From positions 930,001 through 994,000 of the forward strand of contig NZ_JAINZT010000002.1 of the NCBI RefSeq assembly GCF_020166515.1: 64,000 nt of DNA, read 5' to 3'. Below the pieces are notes generated by a model. It did no database searches, had not been told where the DNA came from, and worked only from the letters and a program-made list of their open reading frames with translations. The translations under genes were made by a program, and so were the position numbers. This DNA comes from Robertkochia flava (GTDB taxonomy: Bacteria > Bacteroidota > Bacteroidia > Flavobacteriales > Flavobacteriaceae). Each line of letters starts with the position of its first letter. Position 1 is the first letter of the stretch. This document shows, piece by piece, positions 16,785 to 26,371 of this stretch.

Positions 16785-17678
16785 ATGGGTAAAGTGAAGC
16801 CGCTTATCGTGTTTCTTATGGTTGTGAGCTCCTGGCCGGAATTCCTGGTTGCACAGGGAATTACCGTACAGGCCGATGCCCTGATCAGGAATTGGGAATT
16901 TGAAAAGGCGGAGACCCTGTTGCAGGCGGAAAGAAAGAGAAATCCACAGGATCCAAAAGTGTATGAGATGCTGGGAGACCTGTATGGATTGCAGAAGGAA
17001 TGGGATGAGGCTCTGGAGAACTATAAGGCATTGCTGGAGTTTGATTCCAAAAATGCCAACTACCACTTCAAGGTTGGAGGCGTCTACGGAATGATGGCCC
17101 TGGAGAATAAATTAAAGGCCCTGGGCATTCTGGACGATATTAAATTTCATTTTGCCCGGGCTGCCGAGCTGGATAAGAAACATCTTGAGTCCCGGTGGGC
17201 TCTTATAGAGCTTTACCTGGAATTACCGGGTATCGTGGGCGGGAGTTATGCCAAGGCCTATGCGTATGCGGAGGAGTTGTACCGGATAGCACCAGTAGAA
17301 GGCTACCTGGCCAAAGGTTATATTGAAGATTACCGCGACAATCTGGGAAAGGCCCGGGAGAGTTTTACGCAGGCTGCAGCTCATATGAGTCGCATCAACA
17401 ATACCTACCCAAGGGAGAATATCCATTATCAGTTTGGTAAGATCGCCTCCAAATACGGGATTAACATGGAAGAAGGGTTGCGACACCTCCGGCATTACGA
17501 GTCGCGATATAATCCGTATAGCAGGATTGGATTGGAGTGGATCTATTATCATATGGCTATGATTTATAAAAGCCTGAATGAACCCGAAAATGCCATGGCT
17601 TATATTCAGAAATCCCTTCGTGTTGTTCCCGGATTCGAGCCCGCTGAAGCGGTGCGGTCCATGCTGGAATCGCGATAA
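16785..17678 (+). CDS. Exported tetratricopeptide-repeat protein
   Basis: The 297-residue protein has a signal peptide ending near residue 23 (FLVAQG) and then helical TPR-like repeats. The clearest are at about 33-100 (ALIRNWEFEKAETLLQAE and PKVYEMLGDLYGLQKEWDEALENYKALLEFD), with further ones to the C-terminus (IYKSLNEPENAMAYIQKSLRVVPGFEPA). It resembles periplasmic scaffold proteins that bind partners or peptides; no enzyme motif is seen. It lies between a terminator and mpl, 41 nt upstream of mpl, so the two could be co-transcribed. Function unknown. Confidence 0.75.
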   Translation: MGKVKPLIVFLMVVSSWPEFLVAQGITVQADALIRNWEFEKAETLLQAERKRNPQDPKVYEMLGDLYGLQKEWDEALENYKALLEFDSKNANYHFKVGGVYGMMALENKLKALGILDDIKFHFARAAELDKKHLESRWALIELYLELPGIVGGSYAKAYAYAEELYRIAPVEGYLAKGYIEDYRDNLGKARESFTQAAAHMSRINNTYPRENIHYQFGKIASKYGINMEEGLRHLRHYESRYNPYSRIGLEWIYYHMAMIYKSLNEPENAMAYIQKSLRVVPGFEPAEAVRSMLESR

Positions 17679-17719
17679 TTCATATCTTTACCACCCTTTA
17701 ACTTATAACAGCACAATAC

Positions 17720-19078
17720 GTGAAAGTTCACTTTATAGCAATTGGAGGAAGCGCCATGCATAACCTGGCACTGGCCTTGCATGAAAAAGGATATGAGGTT
17801 AGTGGCAGTGACGATGCCATTTTTGAGCCCTCCAGGTCAAGACTCGGCCGCAAAGGTTTGTTGCCGGATGAATTGGGGTGGTTCCCGGAAAAGATCACTA
17901 AAGACCTCGATGTGGTGATCCTGGGGATGCATGCCCGGGAGGATAATCCGGAATTGATAGCAGCAAAAGAGCTCGGATTAAAGGTATGCTCCTATCCTGA
18001 GTTCTTATTCGAACAATCCAAAGATAAGACCCGGGTGGTGATCGGTGGAAGTCACGGAAAAACCACGATAACCTCGATGATCCTGCATGTGCTTAACTAC
18101 CACGGGAAGGATGTGGATTATATGGTGGGGGCACAATTGGAAGGATTTGATACCATGGTGAAGCTCACCGAAGAAAATGATTTTATCGTTCTGGAGGGCG
18201 ATGAATACCTTTCTTCTCCTATCGACAGAAGGCCTAAGTTTCATCTCTACCAGCCTAATATTGCCCTGTTAAGCGGCATCGCCTGGGATCATATCAATGT
18301 TTTCCCCAGCCGTGAAGACTATGTCGAACAGTTCCGCATATTTATTGATACCATCGTCAAGGGTGGAAGTCTTACCTACAATATGGAAGACGAAACCCTG
18401 CATAAGATTGTTCAGGAATCAGAAAATACCATCCGGAAAATAGGGTATCAGACCCCGGAGTATTTTGTGGAAGATGGGGAAACGTTCCTGGAAACCAATG
18501 AAGGTCCTATGCCGGTTGAGGTGTTCGGAAAACACAATCTGAACAACCTGGCCGGAGCCAAATGGATCTGTCAGCATATGGGGATCGATGAAGATGACTT
18601 TTACGAAGCTATAGCGAGTTTTAAAGGAGCGTCCAAACGACTCGAAAAACTTGCTGAACGCAAGGGGAGTGTGATCTTTAAGGATTTCGCACATGCCCCA
18701 AGTAAGGTGACTGCAACCACCAGGGCGGTAAAGGAACAATATCCCGACAAGAAGGTGCTCGCCTGTCTCGAGTTACATACGTACAGCAGTCTCAACTCGG
18801 CATTTCTCAGTGAGTATCGCGGGGCTCTGGATGCTGCAGATAAGGCTGTCGTATTTTATTCACCTGAGGCCGTAGCATTAAAAAAACTAAGTCCCATTGC
18901 GCCTGCCGATATCCTGGAAGCTTTTGAAAAGAAGGATCTGGAGGTTTACACCCAACCAGAAGACTTCGCGACCTTTCTGAATGGGACTTCATTGAAAGAT
19001 ACTGTATTGCTTTTTATGAGCAGTGGTAATTATGGTGGGGTCGACCTGGAGCCGGTAAAGGCGAGACTGGGAGACTAA
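17720..19078 (+). CDS. mpl: UDP-N-acetylmuramate:tripeptide ligase (Mpl), murein recycling
   Basis: The 452-residue Mur-ligase-family protein opens with MKVHFIAIGGSAMHNLALAL, the Rossmann domain signature of MurC/Mpl, and has the P-loop GGSHGKTT at 109-116. Mpl joins recycled L-Ala-gamma-D-Glu-meso-DAP to UDP-MurNAc. The length, and an active-site segment (FKDFAHAPSKVTATTRA) with the Mur-type His and Pro, suit Mpl better than MurC. The start is GTG at 17720. TATCTTTA, one base off the -7 consensus, lies about 30 nt upstream. No other recycling gene is adjacent. The gene abuts the convergent DUF1569 gene with no space between their stop codons. Confidence 0.85.
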   Translation: MKVHFIAIGGSAMHNLALALHEKGYEVSGSDDAIFEPSRSRLGRKGLLPDELGWFPEKITKDLDVVILGMHAREDNPELIAAKELGLKVCSYPEFLFEQSKDKTRVVIGGSHGKTTITSMILHVLNYHGKDVDYMVGAQLEGFDTMVKLTEENDFIVLEGDEYLSSPIDRRPKFHLYQPNIALLSGIAWDHINVFPSREDYVEQFRIFIDTIVKGGSLTYNMEDETLHKIVQESENTIRKIGYQTPEYFVEDGETFLETNEGPMPVEVFGKHNLNNLAGAKWICQHMGIDEDDFYEAIASFKGASKRLEKLAERKGSVIFKDFAHAPSKVTATTRAVKEQYPDKKVLACLELHTYSSLNSAFLSEYRGALDAADKAVVFYSPEAVALKKLSPIAPADILEAFEKKDLEVYTQPEDFATFLNGTSLKDTVLLFMSSGNYGGVDLEPVKARLGD

Positions 19079-19528
19079 TCATACTCCAAATTGCCGGAGG
19101 TGGTGATCAAAGTGCTTGTATTGACTTTGACCCCATTGCTGTTTGGTGAAGGTCCCGAAAACAGGGTGTTCGCGTTTCCCGTCCGGAAAGGAAATATTCA
19201 GGAAGGTGGTGATGGTTTCTTTCAGTTCTTTTTTCTGAACCTCAAAATCTTCCGGTTCCGTCATTTTAAGTTTCCTTGCGGTGGGTAGATTCTTTTTCCA
19301 GGGGGTGTCATTGTAAAGGGACGATTTAAAAAGACGGAACAATACCTTTTTATAGAAAGGCGGGGTCCTGAGGGTAACTTCCCCTGTAGCGACCTTTAAG
19401 GTTGTTTTCAGGTGCTTGAGCATCTGAGCCACACTCATACTTCCCCATTCGGGTTGTGCTTCCGGGGAGAGCTTTTCTAAACGATTCAGGATATCCTCCA
19501 GGGCATCTGTCTCAAATAATGATCTCAT
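19079..19528 (-). CDS. DUF1569 (DinB-like four-helix) protein
   Basis: The 149-residue cytoplasmic protein has the layout of DUF1569, a DinB/YfiT-superfamily helical bundle. WGSMSVAQMLKHLKTTL (with His39) and the C-terminal FTKQQWGQSQYKHFDHHLRQFGV (several His) are the places where such proteins bind a metal ion. Some DinB-fold proteins are thiol-dependent S-transferases, but the role of DUF1569 members is not established. It is a single gene, convergent with mpl and divergent from radC. Confidence 0.75.
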   Translation of the reverse strand: MRSLFETDALEDILNRLEKLSPEAQPEWGSMSVAQMLKHLKTTLKVATGEVTLRTPPFYKKVLFRLFKSSLYNDTPWKKNLPTARKLKMTEPEDFEVQKKELKETITTFLNISFPDGKREHPVFGTFTKQQWGQSQYKHFDHHLRQFGV

Positions 19529-19588
19529 GGCGTTGTATTTGTTGAAGGAAAATTACAACATAATGCTGAAGTTTGCTATATTTATTAG

Positions 19589-20287
19589 ATGCAAAATAAA
19601 CCGGATTCCTTCTCCATTAAAAGCTGGGACCGGGACGATCGTCCCCGTGAAAAGTTGCGTTTAAAAGGGCGGTCTGCCCTGAGTAATGCCGAATTGATCG
19701 CGATCATTCTCGGGAGTGGGAGTTCACGGGAAAGTGCCCTGAGCCTGGCGAAGAAGATCTTGGCAGCTGCAGACAATAACCTGAATTCCCTGGGGAAGCT
19801 CTCTCTTGCTAAACTAATGGCGTTTCACGGAGTAGGAGAGGCTAAGGCAGTTAGTATTGCCGCCGCACTGGAGTTGGGCAGACGCCGGAATGGCGAAGAT
19901 CGCCCGGATCGCTTTCGGGTGCAAAACAGCGCTTCGGCGTACAATTACCTCAGGCCAACATTAGGTGAACTGGCTCATGAAGAATTCTGGGTGCTCTACC
20001 TTAATAATTCCAACAGGGTACTTAAGCAGGAACAACTTAGCAAGGGTGGAATAACCGGAACCCTGGTCGATATCCGGCTGGCGCTGAAGTTTGCCCTTGA
20101 ACTGCACGCCACCGCCATTATCCTGGCCCATAATCACCCCAGTGGTACTCTGGTGCCCAGTGAAGCTGATAAGCAACTCACCGCAAAGTTTAAATTGGCT
20201 GCAGGCAGTATGGATATTAAATTACTGGATCATCTTATTGTAACCGAAAAAGATTATTATAGCTTTGCCGACGAAGGACTTCTCTGA
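19589..20287 (+). CDS. radC: RadC-family JAB/MPN domain protein
   Basis: This 232-residue protein has an N-terminal helix-hairpin-helix-like region (about 20-100, with LMAFHGVGEAKAVSIAAALELGRR). A JAMM domain follows with H181-N-H183-P-S-G and Asp194, the zinc ligand set HxH...D. The upstream Glu should lie in the EEFWVLYL strand. RadC was once linked to DNA repair; its real activity is unresolved. It is the first gene of a compact run: the next ATG is 1 nt after its stop. TATATTTA lies immediately upstream and may be a near-consensus -7 box. Confidence 0.93.
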   Translation: MQNKPDSFSIKSWDRDDRPREKLRLKGRSALSNAELIAIILGSGSSRESALSLAKKILAAADNNLNSLGKLSLAKLMAFHGVGEAKAVSIAAALELGRRRNGEDRPDRFRVQNSASAYNYLRPTLGELAHEEFWVLYLNNSNRVLKQEQLSKGGITGTLVDIRLALKFALELHATAIILAHNHPSGTLVPSEADKQLTAKFKLAAGSMDIKLLDHLIVTEKDYYSFADEGLL

Positions 20288-20288
20288 C

Positions 20289-21581
20289 ATGGTATTAGTT
20301 TATACGTATAAGATTACCCCCAGGCTGAGGTATATCATGAAACACATCTTTAAGCGCATGCTTCATACCGATGTGGATCTGACGACCCGGGTGGAGGACT
20401 TTATTGCCCATAGTGGTCCGAAAATGTCCTATGCCAAGCAACCTTTGCAAAGCGAATTTTTTATCCGGAGTAATGACCTGCTCTTCGATGATGGCATATC
20501 GGATATAGAGATCAAGGTAAGCGACTGGGAAGGCGTGCCCTGCTTTTTTCCCTGCACCGAGAAGAGCGTGCTGCCTTTCGATATTTTTGCAGCGAGTTTT
20601 TACCTGATCAGCAGGTACGAGGAATACCTTCCACACGTGAAAGATGAACACGGGAGGTATCCGTCCGAAGAGAGTCTGGCCGGGCGCAATGGTTTTCTGG
20701 AGACCCCGGTGGTAGACATCTGGGCCCTGAGATTATGGGCAGCCCTGCAGGAGCGTTTTCCGGAAATGAACGCTCCAAAAAGAAGTTTCAGGTTTACGCC
20801 TATAGTAGATGTGCCCGTGCTATTCAGGTACCGAAAAAAGGGCATCCTGAGAACGCTGGGAGGTACCTTTGTAGACCTGTCTAAATTTCGATTCCGGGAG
20901 TTCTTCAGAAGGTATGCCGTTCTATTGGGGATCAAACCGGATCCCAATAATGTTTTTGATGAGCTTACTGCCCTGCACAAAAGAAATAACGTGGAAGCCC
21001 TTTATTTCTTTCTCCTTGCCGACTATTCACATTACGATAAGAATATCTCGGTGTATAAACCGGTGGTTAAAACCCTTGTAAAATCGGTAGCAGATTACAG
21101 TATCGTCTCCCTGTTGGCATCTTACCGCTCCTTTAGTGACCTGGACTTGCTTAAAAAGGAAAGACGACGACTTATTAATTTCATCAACCGGCCTGTGAAA
21201 AGAGTGAGGCATCGCTTTAACCGCATTCAGATACCCGAAACCTACCGGGCGGTGGTGGAGGCCGAATTCAATGAAGACTATACCATGGGATACTCAGATC
21301 GTGTGGGATTCCGGGCTGGAACCTGTACCCCTTTTTATTTTTATGATATCAGTTTTGAGGAACAGCTTCCGGTGCTCATCAATCCGGTGGCCGTGATCTA
21401 TTCGGCCCTGTATCAATATCAGAATATTAAACGGGCCCGGGAAAAGATGAAAAGTATACGGAAGGAGATTTCAGAGGTTGGAGGCGATTTTAATATCGTT
21501 TTTTCCAATGAGGTGCTTAATTTTACGGAATATAACAGTATGACTTCCCTGTATCAGGAAATGGTGAGCGAAACTGAATGA
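20289..21581 (+). CDS. DUF7033 / polysaccharide-deacetylase-like protein with degenerate catalytic motifs
   Basis: I place the start at the ATG at 20289, 1 nt after radC; an upstream in-frame ATG at 20265 would overlap radC by 23 nt. The 430-residue product has an N-terminal DUF7033-like part (to about 160) and a C-terminal NodB-like deacetylase part. PETYRAVVEAEFNEDYTMGYSDRVGFRAGTCTPFYFYD is the typical closing segment. The TxDID motif expected at the first catalytic strand reads TPIVD, and the HPSY motif reads LASY. The first Asp and the metal-binding His are thus missing, which suggests a catalytically dead homologue. It overlaps the next gene by 4 nt. Confidence 0.75.
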   Translation: MVLVYTYKITPRLRYIMKHIFKRMLHTDVDLTTRVEDFIAHSGPKMSYAKQPLQSEFFIRSNDLLFDDGISDIEIKVSDWEGVPCFFPCTEKSVLPFDIFAASFYLISRYEEYLPHVKDEHGRYPSEESLAGRNGFLETPVVDIWALRLWAALQERFPEMNAPKRSFRFTPIVDVPVLFRYRKKGILRTLGGTFVDLSKFRFREFFRRYAVLLGIKPDPNNVFDELTALHKRNNVEALYFFLLADYSHYDKNISVYKPVVKTLVKSVADYSIVSLLASYRSFSDLDLLKKERRRLINFINRPVKRVRHRFNRIQIPETYRAVVEAEFNEDYTMGYSDRVGFRAGTCTPFYFYDISFEEQLPVLINPVAVIYSALYQYQNIKRAREKMKSIRKEISEVGGDFNIVFSNEVLNFTEYNSMTSLYQEMVSETE

Positions 21582-22264
21582 AAGATACCGTAGAACACAT
21601 ATTTTTTGACCTGGATCACACCCTTTGGGATTTTGAGCGCAATTCTGCCCTGGCTTTTGATAAAATATTCCGTACCCGTAACCTGGATGTAGAACTCGGG
21701 GATTTCCTGGAGATTTATGTTCCTGTGAATCTCAAATTCTGGAGGATGTTCAGGGAAAACAGGATTACTAAAAAGGAGTTGCGATATATCAGGTTAAAGG
21801 TCACTTTTGATCGAATGGGGGTTCATTTTAACGACCTGTTAATCAAGGAAATAGCGAACGACTATTTAACGTATTTACCTACCTTTAATCATCTTTTTAA
21901 GGAAACCAGTACGATTTTATCATACCTTAATGTGACGTATAAATTGCATATCATAACTAATGGTTTTGCAAATGTCCAGGAGGGTAAACTCGTGAACTCA
22001 GGTATTGATCATTATTTTAATGTTGTTGTGAACTCTGAAACAGCGGGTGTAAAGAAACCCAACCCTTTTATTTTTCAACTGGCCATGAAACGTGCCGGTG
22101 CCACACCGGAACGTTCATTAATGGTGGGTGACAGTCTGGAGGCCGATGTGCTGGGTGCCCTGAATGCGGGGATGCACGCTCTGTACTATAATCCAAAAGG
22201 GGAGGAGGTGCCATCACACATCCTTCAAATTAATAACCTCCTGGAAATGAAAAACTTGCTATGA
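21578..22264 (+). CDS. HAD-superfamily phosphatase of the YjjG/YfnB type
   Basis: The 228-residue protein has all four HAD motifs: FFDLDHTLWD with nucleophile Asp11 and Asp13 (I), IITNG (II), the Lys of GVKKPNPFIF (III), and MVGDSLEADVLGA (IV). A helical C1 cap lies between I and II. The LWDFERNS continuation after motif I is characteristic of the YjjG pyrimidine 5'-nucleotidase family, which removes non-canonical pyrimidine nucleotides. The start codon ATG overlaps the TGA of the previous gene (ATGA), so translation is coupled. Its place in an envelope-protein run is probably incidental. Confidence 0.88.
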   Translation: MKDTVEHIFFDLDHTLWDFERNSALAFDKIFRTRNLDVELGDFLEIYVPVNLKFWRMFRENRITKKELRYIRLKVTFDRMGVHFNDLLIKEIANDYLTYLPTFNHLFKETSTILSYLNVTYKLHIITNGFANVQEGKLVNSGIDHYFNVVVNSETAGVKKPNPFIFQLAMKRAGATPERSLMVGDSLEADVLGALNAGMHALYYNPKGEEVPSHILQINNLLEMKNLL

Positions 22265-22301
22265 TCATGCAATAGCGTTATAACCAAAAACGTTATTAAG
22301 T

Positions 22302-22859
22302 ATGATGAGACCGGGGCATGTATTTTTTTGGATTGGGATTTTAATTGCAGGTACGCTTCTTAATGCATGTATTAAGGATGTGGACTACGATCAAATGGAC
22401 GATTTTGTGCTTAGTCCCGATCTCGAACTGAGCCTTGCCTATTTTGAATTTCTGGCCTCAGATTTTGATGAGGATACGAATAATGATAATTCTTATATCG
22501 ACTCTACTCAGGCCGATCTATTTTCTCAGGATTTTTTCGACCAGAACCTCCGGGCCGCAGAGTTTACCATAGTACATATCAATACGGTTGAACGGGCTTT
22601 TCAGGCCGAATTTGTATTCAAGGATCAGCAGGGTACGCCGCTCTACAGCGTCGAAGTATTTATACCGCCCTACGACGGCAACCCCCAGGAAGTGGTTACG
22701 CTGATCTATTTTGACGAAAGCCAGATCGGGATCCTGAAAAACACCTTTACCATTTCTGCTAAGATCGAATTATTACCTGGTAACCCTCCTTTGACCAATA
22801 GCTCTGATGGGGCAATAAAATTTCAATCCAGTGCCATCTTTTATATGCAGTTTGAATGA
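22302..22859 (+). CDS. Lipoprotein of unknown function, partner of the DUF5723 protein
   Basis: The 185-residue protein has a lipobox ending LLNAC with Cys23, so it should be lipidated. The next residues (IKDVDYDQMDDF) are acidic. The mature part is mostly beta, with an acidic low-complexity stretch (SDFDEDTNNDNSYID). I recognise no domain or catalytic motif. Its TGA overlaps the ATG of the DUF5723 outer-membrane protein gene, so the two are coupled and probably form an outer-membrane lipoprotein-barrel pair. The gap to the phosphatase gene upstream is 37 nt. Confidence 0.7.
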   Translation: MMRPGHVFFWIGILIAGTLLNACIKDVDYDQMDDFVLSPDLELSLAYFEFLASDFDEDTNNDNSYIDSTQADLFSQDFFDQNLRAAEFTIVHINTVERAFQAEFVFKDQQGTPLYSVEVFIPPYDGNPQEVVTLIYFDESQIGILKNTFTISAKIELLPGNPPLTNSSDGAIKFQSSAIFYMQFE

Positions 22860-24283
22860 TTCGTATCTTAATCTACATAGGGGTGTATTACGTCTTTTTG
22901 TTTCCTTTACAGGCTCAGAACAAACAGCTCCTGTTTAATTTTCGGGAAATTCCACAACAGGTAATGGTGAACCCCGGCGCGCTTATCCATCAGCGTGGAT
23001 ATGTTGGTGTGCCCTTCCTTTCCGGGGTGTCTGCGCAGTTCGGGAGCAGTGGCTTTAATATTTATGACCTTTTCGCAGACAACGGAGTGAACTTCAATAT
23101 CAAAGTACAGGATGTGCTTTACGGACTTGACAGGAACGATGTGGTGGATGTAAATGAACAATGGGAGATCCTCTTTGGGGGGTTCAAAGGTAAAGGCGAG
23201 GCCAATAAAAATTTCTACACCTTCGGAATTTACCAGGAATTTGATCTGTACAATTACTGGCCGGAAGATCTTGCGTTGCTGGCCTATGAAGGTAACGCTA
23301 ATAATGTGGGCAGATCTTACAACCTGAGGGACCTCAATACCCAGGGAGAGATCTTTACCACCTTTCACTTTGGAATTAACAGAAGGGTGAATAAAAATCT
23401 GACTTATGGCGCCAGGGCAAAGTTCTATTCCAGTATGATTCATCTGTCTTCGTTACGGAATTCGGGTACGTTTATTACGGTGCCGGGAACAGAAAACATC
23501 TATTCGCATAATGTGATAGCGGATATGGCTCTGAACACTTCGGGTTATGCCTCCTTATGGGACCAGGATATTGATAATGCACAGGAGCTACTGCGTGCAA
23601 TTGCTCCCAACAGCCTTTTTGGCGGCAATTATGGACTTGGGCTGGATCTTGGATTTACCTATACCCCCAGCAGTTACTGGACCTATAGTGCGAGTCTGAC
23701 GGATATAGGGATGATGTGGCATATGAATGACACCGAGAGTTATACCCTTAAGGGAGCCTACAATCTGGAAGGTATTGAATTTCTCTTTGGGGAGGCCACA
23801 GACGATGATTTTTTGAATCAGTATTGGGATGACCTGAAAAAGGAGCTGGAGGAACAGCTCCCCCTGGATACCCTGTCCCGTAATTTCGCGTCTTTTCGCC
23901 CGGTAAAATTTAATGGAGCCGTCATGTACAACTTTGGAAACCTTAATTACAGGAAAACTTTTGAGTGCGACTGTGATATTGACGATACCGGATTTGAGAA
24001 CTCCGTAGGGTTGCAGCTGTATGCCATTAAAAGGCCTCAGCATGTAAATGCTGCCCTGACGGCCTTCTATTATCGCAGAATATTCAATTTCCTCAGGGGA
24101 AAGGTAACCTATACTGTGAATCCATATACCTTCACGAACATTGGGCTTGGTATTTCGACCCATTTTGCTAATTTTAACTTCTATTTACTGGCCGATAATC
24201 TTTTGGAATACTCCAACCTGGCGAAAGCCAATCAAGCCCAGGTGCAATTCGGTTTTAATTATATCTTTGAAGGTGCCCGATAA
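22856..24283 (+). CDS. DUF5723 (PorP/SprF-like) outer-membrane beta-barrel protein
   Basis: The 475-residue protein has a signal peptide cut near residue 20 (FPLQAQN). It is then a beta-barrel-rich chain with alternating aromatic strands and closes with an aromatic-containing last strand (QVQFGFNYIFEGAR). The start of the mature protein, REIPQQVMVNPGALI, is the hallmark of flavobacterial DUF5723/PorP-like proteins (N-P-A/G near the N-terminus). Relatives of the PorP/SprF group act with type IX secretion and gliding motility, but DUF5723 members are uncharacterised. An ATGA overlap couples it to the lipoprotein gene. Confidence 0.75.
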   Translation: MIRILIYIGVYYVFLFPLQAQNKQLLFNFREIPQQVMVNPGALIHQRGYVGVPFLSGVSAQFGSSGFNIYDLFADNGVNFNIKVQDVLYGLDRNDVVDVNEQWEILFGGFKGKGEANKNFYTFGIYQEFDLYNYWPEDLALLAYEGNANNVGRSYNLRDLNTQGEIFTTFHFGINRRVNKNLTYGARAKFYSSMIHLSSLRNSGTFITVPGTENIYSHNVIADMALNTSGYASLWDQDIDNAQELLRAIAPNSLFGGNYGLGLDLGFTYTPSSYWTYSASLTDIGMMWHMNDTESYTLKGAYNLEGIEFLFGEATDDDFLNQYWDDLKKELEEQLPLDTLSRNFASFRPVKFNGAVMYNFGNLNYRKTFECDCDIDDTGFENSVGLQLYAIKRPQHVNAALTAFYYRRIFNFLRGKVTYTVNPYTFTNIGLGISTHFANFNFYLLADNLLEYSNLAKANQAQVQFGFNYIFEGAR

Positions 24284-24292
24284 TTTATTCTT

Positions 24293-25093
24293 ATGAAAAA
24301 CTTACTGTTTAGCCTGATCATGATCCTTTCTCTAACAGGTTATGCTCAGCAATCCCTTAATGAATATAAATACGTTATTGTCCCGCTGAAATACGAATTT
24401 CAGAAGGGTGTCAATGAATACCGCATAAATACCCTTGTTAAAACCTTATTGAGTGAGGAAGGGTTTGAGGTTTATTTTGATGGTCAACAACCTCCTGCCA
24501 TTAAGGCTACTCCCTGTAAAGCGCTTACCGCAGAAGTGGTAAATGCTTCCAATCTGTTTACGACCAAGGTGATCCTGGTGCTTAAGGATTGCTACGGAAA
24601 CCGGATCGTGGAAACGGAGGAGGCCATTAGCCGTATAAAAGATTATGAGCCCTCCTATCACGAAGCTATTCGCAAGGCGTTTGAAGAGCTTTCCGCTCTT
24701 GAATATGCCTACCAACCCGGGTTGGAAGGAGCGGGTATGGCAGCAGAAGGCAATGCGCAGGATACCGCCAATGCCGATCTGGATGTGGAAATGCCAGTTG
24801 CAGCCGCTGCCGCGATCGCAGCCGAGGTAGACAACACCGAGGTAGCAAAACCGGTGATCCCTTCTTCAGACCTGGAAAATATCCCTGTACTCTATGCGCA
24901 GCCCATTGAAAATGGGTTTCAATTGGTAGACACCACACCTTCTGTTCGATTTAAGGTAAGAAAGACCAGCCGCGAAAATACATATGCCATCCTGGGACTC
25001 GATGGGGTTTTATACCGTAACAATGGGGTTTGGGTAGCCGAATACTACAAGGATGGGGTTCTGATAAAAGAAGAGTTTCAGATTAAATTCTAA
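24293..25093 (+). CDS. Exported protein of unknown function (flavobacterial)
   Basis: The product has 266 residues with a signal peptide cut near residue 19 (LTGYAQQ). The N-terminal domain (about 20-135, NEYKYVIVPLKYEFQKGVNEYRINTLVKTLLSEEGFEVYFD) is well structured. An Ala- and acidic-rich linker follows at about 145-200 (AAAAAIAAEVDNTEV). A short C-terminal beta domain (PVLYAQPIENGFQLVDTTPSVRFKVRKTS) comes last. I know no function. It is 9 nt downstream of the DUF5723 gene and closes the radC-led run. Its last codons overlap the convergent rarA gene by 4 nt. Confidence 0.65.
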   Translation: MKNLLFSLIMILSLTGYAQQSLNEYKYVIVPLKYEFQKGVNEYRINTLVKTLLSEEGFEVYFDGQQPPAIKATPCKALTAEVVNASNLFTTKVILVLKDCYGNRIVETEEAISRIKDYEPSYHEAIRKAFEELSALEYAYQPGLEGAGMAAEGNAQDTANADLDVEMPVAAAAAIAAEVDNTEVAKPVIPSSDLENIPVLYAQPIENGFQLVDTTPSVRFKVRKTSRENTYAILGLDGVLYRNNGVWVAEYYKDGVLIKEEFQIKF

Positions 25094-26367
25094 TATCCGT
25101 ATTTGCCTTTCCAGCGTTTGTGCAGGAATTCTTTCTGTGCTTGTTCTCTGGTATTATTTCCGGGCTCATAGAATACCGAGTTGCTAAGATCTTCTGGCAG
25201 GAACTCCTGATAGGCAAAGTTCATGGGGTGGTCATGGGCGTACTGATAGGTTTCGCCATACCCCAGTTCTTTCATGAGTTTCGTAGGTGCATTGCGCAGG
25301 TGAAGGGGAACGGAAAGGTCTCCTGTTTGTTTCACGGTTTGTATCGCCTTATTGATGGCCATATATGCGGCATTACTTTTAGGAGAAGTGGCCAGGTAGG
25401 TGGCGCATTGACTCAGGATGATTCTCGCTTCCGGGTATCCGATGGTGGTAACGGCCTGGAACGTATTGTTGGCAATAACCAATGCCGTGGGGTTCGCATT
25501 CCCAATATCTTCAGACGCCAGTATGAGCAGACGCCGTGCAATGAATTTAACATCCTCCCCGCCCTCGATCATGCGTGCCAGCCAGTATACGGCTCCATTG
25601 GGATCGCTTCCCCTGATGGATTTTATAAATGCAGAAACGATGTCGTAATGTTGTTCTCCGGTCTTATCGTAGCGTACCGTATTTTTCTGAACCAGCTTTA
25701 ACACTTTGTCATTAGTGATACGTACCGGATCTTCATCCAGGGCATTGATCACCAGCTCAAATATGTTCAGTAGTTTTCGCCCGTCTCCTCCGGAAAGCCG
25801 CAAAATGGCTTCGGTTTCTTCCAGGGCGATGTTCTTTTTCTTAAGTTCGGTATCGGTTGCCATAGCCCTTTGCAACAGGGCTTCCAGGTCGGCTTTTCCA
25901 AAAGCGTTCAGGGTGTATACCTGGCAACGCGACAATAGGGCAGGGATGACCTCAAAGCTGGGGTTTTCTGTGGTGGCGCCGATCAGGGTCACCCACCCTT
26001 TTTCCACCGCACCCAAAAGAGAATCCTGCTGGGACTTGCTGAAGCGGTGAATCTCATCAATGAATAATAAGGGATTTCTGGTGGTGAAGAGTCCTCCGCT
26101 TTGTTTGGCCTTATCAATGACTTCCCGGACATCTTTAACCCCACTGTTAATGGCGCTAAGGGTATAGAAGGGTCTGCCGCTTTCTCCGGCAATGATCTGT
26201 GCCAGGGTGGTTTTTCCGGTACCCGGAGGGCCCCAGAGAATGAGGGAGGGGATGATGCCCTTCCTGATCTGGTTGGTTAGGGAGCCCGTGGGGCCAACAA
26301 GGTGTTGCTGGCTGATGTATTCTTCCAGGGTTTTCGGCCGTATTCTTTCTGCTAAAGGTTGCGTCAT
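25090..26367 (-). CDS. rarA: Replication-associated recombination protein A (AAA+ ATPase RarA/MgsA)
   Basis: The 425-residue clamp-loader-like ATPase has Walker A GPPGTGKT at 46-53 and Walker B LLFIDEIH at about 100-107. Sensor 1 is GATTENPSF, the arginine finger region is LLSRCQ, and the C-terminal MgsA tetramerisation part follows. RarA works at stalled replication forks with SSB and RecA. A TAATTTTG box ends only 4 nt before the ATG, so the mRNA may be leaderless. The gene is divergent from the rhomboid protease gene. Confidence 0.95.
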   Translation of the reverse strand: MTQPLAERIRPKTLEEYISQQHLVGPTGSLTNQIRKGIIPSLILWGPPGTGKTTLAQIIAGESGRPFYTLSAINSGVKDVREVIDKAKQSGGLFTTRNPLLFIDEIHRFSKSQQDSLLGAVEKGWVTLIGATTENPSFEVIPALLSRCQVYTLNAFGKADLEALLQRAMATDTELKKKNIALEETEAILRLSGGDGRKLLNIFELVINALDEDPVRITNDKVLKLVQKNTVRYDKTGEQHYDIVSAFIKSIRGSDPNGAVYWLARMIEGGEDVKFIARRLLILASEDIGNANPTALVIANNTFQAVTTIGYPEARIILSQCATYLATSPKSNAAYMAINKAIQTVKQTGDLSVPLHLRNAPTKLMKELGYGETYQYAHDHPMNFAYQEFLPEDLSNSVFYEPGNNTREQAQKEFLHKRWKGKYGY

Positions 26368-26371
26368 GACC

